NCBI GenBank assembly: GCA_029857855.1
Contig: JAOUGG010000262.1
Coordinates: 1-5,268, forward strand
Reading direction: 5' to 3'
Length of the DNA: 5,268 nt
From: Acidimicrobiia bacterium
GTDB lineage: Bacteria > Actinomycetota > Acidimicrobiia > Acidimicrobiales > SZUA-35
The notes beneath the pieces are model-generated. The model was not told where the DNA came from. It searched no databases and was given only the letters and a program-made list of their open reading frames with translations. A program made the position numbers and the translations under genes. This document shows, piece by piece, positions 1 through 5,268 of the stretch (positions are counted from its first letter, which is position 1; each line of letters opens with the position of its first letter).

Positions 1-626
1 TCCACGTGGAGCATGGGGAGTTCGTGGCGTTGATGGGGCCCTCGGGCTGCGGCAAGTCCACCTTGCTCAACATCTTCGCCGGTCTCGACGTCGCGGATGA
101 GGGCCAGGTTGCGGTCGACGACCTCACCATCACCGGTCGCAGTGAGGGCTGGCTGGCGGAGTTCCGGCGCAAGCATGTCGGGATCGTCTTCCAGTTCTTC
201 AATCTGCTCGAGGGAATGTCGGCGCTGGACAACATCGCCCTGCCGGCGATGCTGGGTGGGATGAGCCGGCGGCCCGCCGAATCCCGAGCGCGGGACGTCC
301 TCGACCTGCTTGGGCTCGGCGACCGCACCGAGCAGTTGCCCGCCTCACTGTCGGGCGGCCAGCGCCAGCGGCTGGCCATCGCCCGGGCGCTGGTCAACGA
401 ACCGACGGTGCTGCTGGCCGATGAGCCGACCGGCGCACTCGACAGCGAAGGAGGAGCCGAGATCCTCGAGCTGTTCCGGCGGTTGCATCGAGATGGGCAG
501 ACGATTCTCCTGGTGACCCACTCCGCCGAGGTCGCCGGGGGAGCGACCCGCGTCGTGCGAATGTCCGACGGGCGGATCCTCAACGGGGCTGCGATGGCCG
601 CCGACGGCGGAGAACCCAGCCAGTGA
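1..626 (+). CDS. ABC transporter ATP-binding protein, MacB/LolD type (5' end cut by window edge)
   Basis: This is the cytoplasmic ATPase subunit that powers the FtsX-like permease encoded next to it. The reading frame is open to the left edge, and a GTG at 6 is only the first internal start-like codon. Relative to subunits of about 230 residues, roughly 25-30 N-terminal residues, including the usual aromatic A-loop, are missing. Counting from the GTG at 6, the complete nucleotide-binding set is visible: Walker A GPSGCGKST (11-19), Q-loop glutamine at 63 in VFQFFNLL, signature LSGGQ (115-119), Walker B VLLADE with catalytic E140, D-loop GALD (143-146) and H-loop H172. The Q-loop context and the LADEPTGALD stretch are typical of the MacB/LolD/FtsE group rather than of importer ATPases. 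The stop codon overlaps the permease start by 4 nt, so the two are translationally coupled. Family assignment is secure; the substrate is unknown. Confidence 0.95.
   Translation, partial: HVEHGEFVALMGPSGCGKSTLLNIFAGLDVADEGQVAVDDLTITGRSEGWLAEFRRKHVGIVFQFFNLLEGMSALDNIALPAMLGGMSRRPAESRARDVLDLLGLGDRTEQLPASLSGGQRQRLAIARALVNEPTVLLADEPTGALDSEGGAEILELFRRLHRDGQTILLVTHSAEVAGGATRVVRMSDGRILNGAAMAADGGEPSQ
609..612 (+). promoter_or_regulatory. Putative ribosome binding site (GGAG) for the permease
   Basis: A GGAG core lies inside the end of the ATPase gene, 10 nt before the GTG start at 623. It supports that start, which itself overlaps the ATPase stop as GTGA. The spacing is slightly long and the core is short, so reinitiation after the ATPase stop may contribute as much as this site. 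Confidence 0.4.
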
Positions 627-3007
627 CCGCGGTCGTGACATGGTTCAGGCTCGACCTGCGGCTCCGCTGGCGGTCGCTGCTCGTGCTGGCACTGCTGGTG
701 GCCTTCGCCTCGGGCACGGTGATGACCGCGCTGGCCGGAGCCAGACGGGGTGGGAGCGCACTGGACCGGCTGCTGGCCGACACTCTTCCGGCCACCGTCG
801 TGGTGCTCCCGAATGAGCCGGGATTCGACTGGGACGCGATTCGGAGCCTTCCCGAGGTGGCCGCCCTGTCAGGGTTCGCCATCACCGACTACCGCATCGA
901 CGAGCTACCGCCGGGGGATGAGGTCGGGACGTGGTTTCCCCCGGCGGACGCCGAGATCCTCGACACGATCGAACGAGCGGTCGTTCTCGACGGGCGGATG
1001 CTCGACCCGGGCAAGGTCGACGAACTGATCGTCACGCCCCGGTTTCTCACCCATTACGGGATGCATGTGGGAGACAAGCTCACGCTGCGCCTGTTCACCC
1101 CGGAGCAGATCGACGCAACGGCGACCGGCGACATGGGGCCGCCCGAGGGCCCGGCCGTTTCCGCCACGATCGTTGGCGTCGTCCGCTCGCTCTGGTTCTC
1201 GGATCGCGCTGGTGACAAGTTCGGGTCCGTCATCCCCTCGCCGGCACTGTTCCAAACCCACCCCGACAACCTCCTCGGAGCGGAGGGGGCCACCGGGTTC
1301 GTGAACGCGCTGGTCCGGCTCGAGGGTGGTGCCGCCGACACCGCCCGCTTCAAGGAGGACCTGGCCCGAATCACCGGCCGCTCCGACATCGACGTCTGGA
1401 ACATCAACGAATGGCAGGATCACGCCCGAGAGGTCACCGTATTCGAGGCGGGCAGCCTGGTCGCCTTTGCCGTTGCCGCGGCCATCGCCGCACTGTTCAT
1501 AGTCGGACAGGCCGTCGTCCGCCACGTTTCATCGACGCTGAACGACATCGAACCGCTGCGCGCCGTGGGGATGACACCGGCCGAGACCCGGATGGCAGTC
1601 GTTCTCGGACCCGGCTTGGCCGCCGCCGGCGGCTGGATTGCCGGAGCCGGTGCCGCCCTGATCGCGTCGAGATGGTTCCCGATCGGTTCCGCCGCCCTGC
1701 TCGAGCCGACGCCCGGAGCCAACGTCGATGGCCTCGTGCTCGGATTCGGGTTCGTCGCCACGATCGTTCTGGCCGTCGGAGGGGCCGCCGTCGTCGCCTG
1801 GACGACGATGCGGCGACTTCGCACCGCCCCCGCTCCCCGCCGATCCGCCGTCGCGGCCGGCGCCGTACGAACCGGGATGCCGGTGCCCGTCATCGTCGGC
1901 GCCCGATTCGCCCTCGAGCCCGGCCGTGGCCGTCACGCCATCCCCGTACGACCCGCCCTCCTCGGCGCAACGATCGGCGTCCTCGGCGTGTTGGCAGCCG
2001 TCACCCTCTCCCATGGTGTCGGCGACGCCGTCCGGAATCCGGAGCGATTCGGGATCACCTATGAAGCCGGGACGTTCGTCGGATACAACGGCTTCGACTT
2101 CGCCGACACCGGCGAAGTCCTCCCGGCCATCGCTGCAGATCCGGACGTGGTGGCGGTGAACGACACGCCGATGGACGTCGCCCAGGTGAACGACGTCGCC
2201 GTCTCGCTGTTTTCTCTCGATCCGGTCGACCGTCCGATCGACCTGGTGGTCACCAAGGGTCGGGCGCCGACGGGTACCGCCGAGGTTGCCATCGCTCCGA
2301 CGATCGCCAAGGCGGCAGGTCTCGACGTTGGGGACACAGCCGTCGTCACCGGACCGCTCGGATCTCGGGAACTCACCGTGTCCGGTCTTGCCTTCGTCCC
2401 GGCCGGTCCCCACAACGACTACGACACCGGTGGCTGGGTCACCGCCGCCGGTTACGACACCCTGTTCGACGGGCACAAATTCCACTTCGTGATCATCGAC
2501 CTCCGCGATGGCGCCGACTTCGGGGCCTTCTCCGATCGCATGGTGGCCTCCGGGCTGGAGATCGAGCCTCCGCAGGTGCCGACGCAGGTCGCCGAGCTCC
2601 GTGAGGTTCGATCCATGCCGATCGTCCTCGCTGCGTTCCTCGTCGTGCTGGCGCTCGGTGCGGTGGGGCATGCTCTGGCCACCGCTGTCCGCCGCCGCAG
2701 CCACGACCTGGCCGTGTTGCGCGCCGTCGGGATGAACAGGCGCCAGTCGCGACTGATCGTGACCACCCAGGCGACGATCCTCGGCCTGGTCGGTCTCGCC
2801 GCCGGGATACCCCTCGGGGTCGCCCTGGGCCGGACGGTCTGGAGATATGTCGCCGAACGAACCCCGGTGTTGTATCTCGCCCCGGGAGAGCTGCTGGTGC
2901 TCGCCGTACTCGTCCCGGTGGTGCTGGCAGCCGTCAACCTGCTCGCCGTCACCCCGTCGCGCCGGGCGGCCCGGCTGCATATCGCCCAGGTGCTGCGGGC
3001 CGAATGA
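623..3007 (+). CDS. FtsX-like ABC transporter permease with two FtsX modules
   Basis: This 794-residue membrane subunit pairs with the upstream ATPase in a type VII ABC system. Start: GTG at 623 overlaps the ATPase stop, and the protein opens with a short basic cytoplasmic stretch and a hydrophobic helix at about 19-40. Layout: first extracytoplasmic domain about 41-275; helices about 276-300, 327-350 and 368-394; a basic, proline-rich cytoplasmic linker about 395-440; helix about 444-464; second extracytoplasmic domain about 465-664; then helices about 665-687, 714-740 and 754-778. The result is eight hydrophobic segments in a 1+3, 1+3 repeat. Each half carries an RAVGM motif just after the first helix of its FtsX core (313-317 and 700-704), the cytoplasmic element expected to contact the ATPase. 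The C-terminus, AQVLRAE, is a usual ending for such permeases, so the gene looks intact. It differs from four-helix MacB by being an internal duplication. Substrate is not predictable: export, peptide resistance and envelope mechanotransmission all remain possible. Confidence 0.92.
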   Translation: MTAVVTWFRLDLRLRWRSLLVLALLVAFASGTVMTALAGARRGGSALDRLLADTLPATVVVLPNEPGFDWDAIRSLPEVAALSGFAITDYRIDELPPGDEVGTWFPPADAEILDTIERAVVLDGRMLDPGKVDELIVTPRFLTHYGMHVGDKLTLRLFTPEQIDATATGDMGPPEGPAVSATIVGVVRSLWFSDRAGDKFGSVIPSPALFQTHPDNLLGAEGATGFVNALVRLEGGAADTARFKEDLARITGRSDIDVWNINEWQDHAREVTVFEAGSLVAFAVAAAIAALFIVGQAVVRHVSSTLNDIEPLRAVGMTPAETRMAVVLGPGLAAAGGWIAGAGAALIASRWFPIGSAALLEPTPGANVDGLVLGFGFVATIVLAVGGAAVVAWTTMRRLRTAPAPRRSAVAAGAVRTGMPVPVIVGARFALEPGRGRHAIPVRPALLGATIGVLGVLAAVTLSHGVGDAVRNPERFGITYEAGTFVGYNGFDFADTGEVLPAIAADPDVVAVNDTPMDVAQVNDVAVSLFSLDPVDRPIDLVVTKGRAPTGTAEVAIAPTIAKAAGLDVGDTAVVTGPLGSRELTVSGLAFVPAGPHNDYDTGGWVTAAGYDTLFDGHKFHFVIIDLRDGADFGAFSDRMVASGLEIEPPQVPTQVAELREVRSMPIVLAAFLVVLALGAVGHALATAVRRRSHDLAVLRAVGMNRRQSRLIVTTQATILGLVGLAAGIPLGVALGRTVWRYVAERTPVLYLAPGELLVLAVLVPVVLAAVNLLAVTPSRRAARLHIAQVLRAE
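2096..2119. repeat. Perfect 10-bp inverted repeat with 4-nt loop inside the permease gene
   Basis: The arms are GACTTCGCCG (2096-2105) and CGGCGAAGTC (2110-2119), separated by ACAC. In the transcript they would form a fully paired G+C-rich hairpin. It lies in codons for the second extracytoplasmic domain (around residues 492-499, FDFADTGEV). No U-tract follows, so it is not a classical terminator. It could influence mRNA stability or ribosome movement, or it may be a by-product of coding composition. Confidence 0.6.
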
Positions 3008-3014
3008 GTCCCCG

Positions 3015-4610
3015 ATGACCGTCCCGCCCAGAAACAGCTCGCGGCGACGGGATGTCGCCCGGTGGACACTGTGGGCCGCAGTGGTCGCCGCGGTCACCGC
3101 CTTCGCGGTGTGGGCGCTCCACGTTCTCGTCGACGTCCCTCACGACGTGGGATCCTGGTGGGCGGTCGGTCTGCTCGCTTTCGCTGTTCCCGTCCTTGCC
3201 GTCTGGGCGGTCCCGCTCCGGCGGATCGCGGCGAGCGTGCTGCGGGCCACGGTCACGGTCGGTGGCCTGGTGACCATGGTCCTCGCCGTGTATCTGATCG
3301 TGGTCGTTGGCTTGGGCGACGACGTAGACGGCACCGAGCACCGGGTACTCGGGCTGTCGATGGTCGCCGGTGCCGCCGCCGTTGCACTTGCCGGCCCGAC
3401 CCGCTCACGCCTGCGTGACATGACGTGGCCCCTCGCCGAGTCGGCTCGGCCGTCGGCGGCCACGGCGCTGCAGAACTTCGGGGCGCGGATGACCCGTACG
3501 GTGCCGATGGACGAGTTGATGCTCCAGCTGGCCGAGACACTCCAGGACACGATGGCGCCGCTTGGCGCCGAGGTCTGGACCGGCGAGGACGCCGTCCTCG
3601 ACCGCACGACATCCGTGCCTGATCATGGACCGGGACGGATCCGGCTGACCCAGGCGGAACTCGCGGCCGTCGCCGGTGCCCGGGTATCGGGTACATCGTG
3701 GGTGTCGATGTGGCTGCCGTCGGTCCTCGAACCGTTCGGGGTGCGTGACGACATCCATGTCCGGGTCGCACCGATCACCCACCTCGGCCACCTGCTCGGC
3801 CTCATCGTCGTGGCCAAACCCAATGACGAGGGGGTCTTCGCCGCGGAGGATGACAGCCTGCTGTCCGACCTGGCCCGCCAGGTCGGGCTCGCTCTCCACA
3901 ACGTCCACCTCGACTCGGCACTCCAGGAATCGCTGGAGGAGCTGCGGACCAACAACCGGTTGCTCCAGGAATCCCGGGCCAGGATCGTGGGCGCCGCAGA
4001 CGAGTCGCGGCGCTGGATCGAGCGTAACCTCCACGACGGTGCCCAACAGCGGCTGGTCGCGCTCGCGGTGAAGCTCCAGCTCACCAAGATGAAGGCCGGC
4101 GACCCGGAGGCACTGGCACAGCTTCTCGACGACCTCGGCGGCGAGGTGAAGGAGACGATCGAGGAGCTCCGTGAGCTGGCGCACGGGATCTACCCACCCC
4201 TGCTGCGAGACGCCGGCCTCGGACAGGCGTTGCGCCGGGCCGCCGATCGTTCGTCAATCCCCACCAAGGCCGACATTCAGACCGAGCGTCGTTTCGGCCC
4301 CGCGGTCGAGGCGGCGGTCTACTTCTGCTGCCTCGAGGCCATCCAGAATGCGGCCAAGTACGCGGGTTCCGATGCCGAGATCCTGATCCGCGTGACGGAG
4401 AACGAGGATCACCTCGTGTTCGAGGTCAGCGACGACGGGGTGGGCTTCGATTCCGGCGCAGTCCAGAAGAGTCAGGGCTTCGTCAACATGGGCGACCGGG
4501 TCGGCGCACTCGGCGGCACGCTGATTATCGACAGCACGCCGGGTCACGGCACAACGATCCGAGGGGAGCTTCCCCTGGGAACCGACCTCTCCGCCGAATC
4601 GACCGCATGA
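3015..4610 (+). CDS. Membrane sensor histidine kinase, NarL/DesK class (HisKA_3) with GAF-like domain
   Basis: This 531-residue sensor kinase should autophosphorylate on histidine and pass the phosphate to a LuxR/NarL-type regulator. ATG at 3015 is chosen because it is 7 nt after the permease stop and precedes a basic leader and the first membrane helix; the frame stays open further upstream only as an overlap with the permease. The ATG at 3004 hits a stop after four codons. No strong ribosome site is seen, so coupling to permease translation is likely. Layout: four hydrophobic helices at about 19-41, 48-66, 78-100 and 111-127 with very short outside loops; a GAF-like domain about 151-297; a coiled coil about 298-330; HisKA_3 with H340 in ERNLHDGAQQRL; the ELAHGIYPPLL segment; then HATPase_c with N-box N445, G1 DDGVGF (473-478), GFVNMGDR (488-495) and GHGTT (510-514). 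D341 and Q345 fit the DxxxQ phosphatase motif of NarX-type kinases, so it is probably bifunctional. All catalytic motifs are intact. The signal is unknown. Confidence 0.93.
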   Translation: MTVPPRNSSRRRDVARWTLWAAVVAAVTAFAVWALHVLVDVPHDVGSWWAVGLLAFAVPVLAVWAVPLRRIAASVLRATVTVGGLVTMVLAVYLIVVVGLGDDVDGTEHRVLGLSMVAGAAAVALAGPTRSRLRDMTWPLAESARPSAATALQNFGARMTRTVPMDELMLQLAETLQDTMAPLGAEVWTGEDAVLDRTTSVPDHGPGRIRLTQAELAAVAGARVSGTSWVSMWLPSVLEPFGVRDDIHVRVAPITHLGHLLGLIVVAKPNDEGVFAAEDDSLLSDLARQVGLALHNVHLDSALQESLEELRTNNRLLQESRARIVGAADESRRWIERNLHDGAQQRLVALAVKLQLTKMKAGDPEALAQLLDDLGGEVKETIEELRELAHGIYPPLLRDAGLGQALRRAADRSSIPTKADIQTERRFGPAVEAAVYFCCLEAIQNAAKYAGSDAEILIRVTENEDHLVFEVSDDGVGFDSGAVQKSQGFVNMGDRVGALGGTLIIDSTPGHGTTIRGELPLGTDLSAESTA

Positions 4611-4627
4611 GCGGCGGACCACGCTAC

Positions 4628-4651
4628 CCGAGTGCGTGGGGCGTCGCTCGG
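4628..4651. terminator. Candidate hairpin terminator between convergent genes
   Basis: CCGAGTG (4628-4634) can pair with CGCTCGG (4645-4651) through one T-G wobble. Two further C-G pairs lie inside a single-base bulge at 4644, and the loop is TGGGG (4637-4641). The hairpin starts 18 nt after the kinase stop and 25 nt beyond the phosphoglucomutase stop, which is where a shared terminator of convergent genes is expected. There is no T-run on either side, so a classical intrinsic terminator is not shown; a U-less hairpin or Rho-dependent end remains possible. Confidence 0.4.
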
Positions 4652-4653
4652 CA

Positions 4654-4663
4654 ACAACGTTGT
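4654..4663. repeat. Perfect 10-bp palindrome in the convergent intergenic region
   Basis: ACAACGTTGT is self-complementary and sits just right of the candidate terminator hairpin, between two convergent stops. It has no spacer, so it would not make a stable RNA hairpin. A protein-binding site is possible, but its position downstream of both genes argues against a promoter operator. Chance is a plausible explanation. Confidence 0.3.
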
Positions 4664-4675
4664 GTTCGGTCCGGC

Positions 4676-5268
<593 letters not shown>

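Noticed and set aside
1622..1633. 12-bp palindrome GCCGCCGGCGGC in the permease gene
   Set aside because: It is low-complexity GCC/GGC sequence encoding Ala-Ala-Gly-Gly in a membrane helix and is expected often in such genomes.
2847..3014. Upstream extension of the kinase frame overlapping the permease
   Set aside because: The extra residues are Ser/Pro/Cys/Arg-rich shadow sequence of the permease's last helix. The ATG at 3015 gives a normal start before the first membrane helix.
1529..3097. Open minus-strand frame of 522 codons antisense to the permease
   Set aside because: It is rich in G, R, D, H and Q with no hydrophobic core or recognisable domain, and lies opposite a clear membrane protein. 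This is the usual shadow of a G+C-rich gene.
3405..4184. Minus-strand frame of 259 codons opposite the kinase GAF-HisKA region
   Set aside because: No family resemblance, and it overlaps a fully motif-supported kinase; antisense composition effect.
4332..4349. Cys-Cys pair just before the kinase N-box as a possible redox or metal site
   Set aside because: A YFCCLEA-like sequence before the N-box is common in this kinase class, and no other cysteines are placed to form a site.

Overview
This is a G+C-rich window with strong G/C preference at third codon positions, GTG as well as ATG starts and long spurious antisense reading frames. Together with actinobacterial-looking proteins (a two-module FtsX permease ending in LRAE and a NarL-class kinase with HDGAQQRL and ELAHGIYPPLL motifs), this suggests a high-GC actinobacterium. 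An Acidimicrobiia-like lineage is a guess from protein style and cannot be proved from the window.

Layout: positions 1-4610 hold three tightly packed plus-strand genes that look like one operon. They are the 3' part of a MacB/LolD-type ABC ATPase (1-626, its N-terminus lies off the left edge), a complete 794-residue FtsX-family permease (623-3007, 4-nt GTGA overlap with the ATPase), and a complete 531-residue membrane sensor histidine kinase (3015-4610, 7 nt after the permease stop). A 65-nt convergent intergenic region (4611-4675) contains a G+C-rich hairpin that may serve as a terminator. From 4676 to the right edge, on the minus strand, lies the C-terminal third of an alpha-D-glucose-specific phosphoglucomutase whose 5' end is outside the window.

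How the genes work together: the ATPase and permease should form one type VII (MacB-like) ABC machine, in which ATP hydrolysis drives conformational change in the membrane and extracytoplasmic domains. This could serve export of, resistance to, or mechanical action on an envelope-associated substrate that cannot be named from the sequence. The kinase sits in the same transcript, so sensing and transport are probably linked. No response regulator follows it in this window. Phosphoglucomutase is a housekeeping carbohydrate enzyme that is convergent with the operon and probably unrelated to it.

I see no mobile element, CRISPR array, tRNA or rRNA. The genes belong to known families. The points most worth a second look are the coupling of a NarL-class kinase to an FtsX transporter without an adjacent regulator, and two strong inverted repeats buried in coding sequence.
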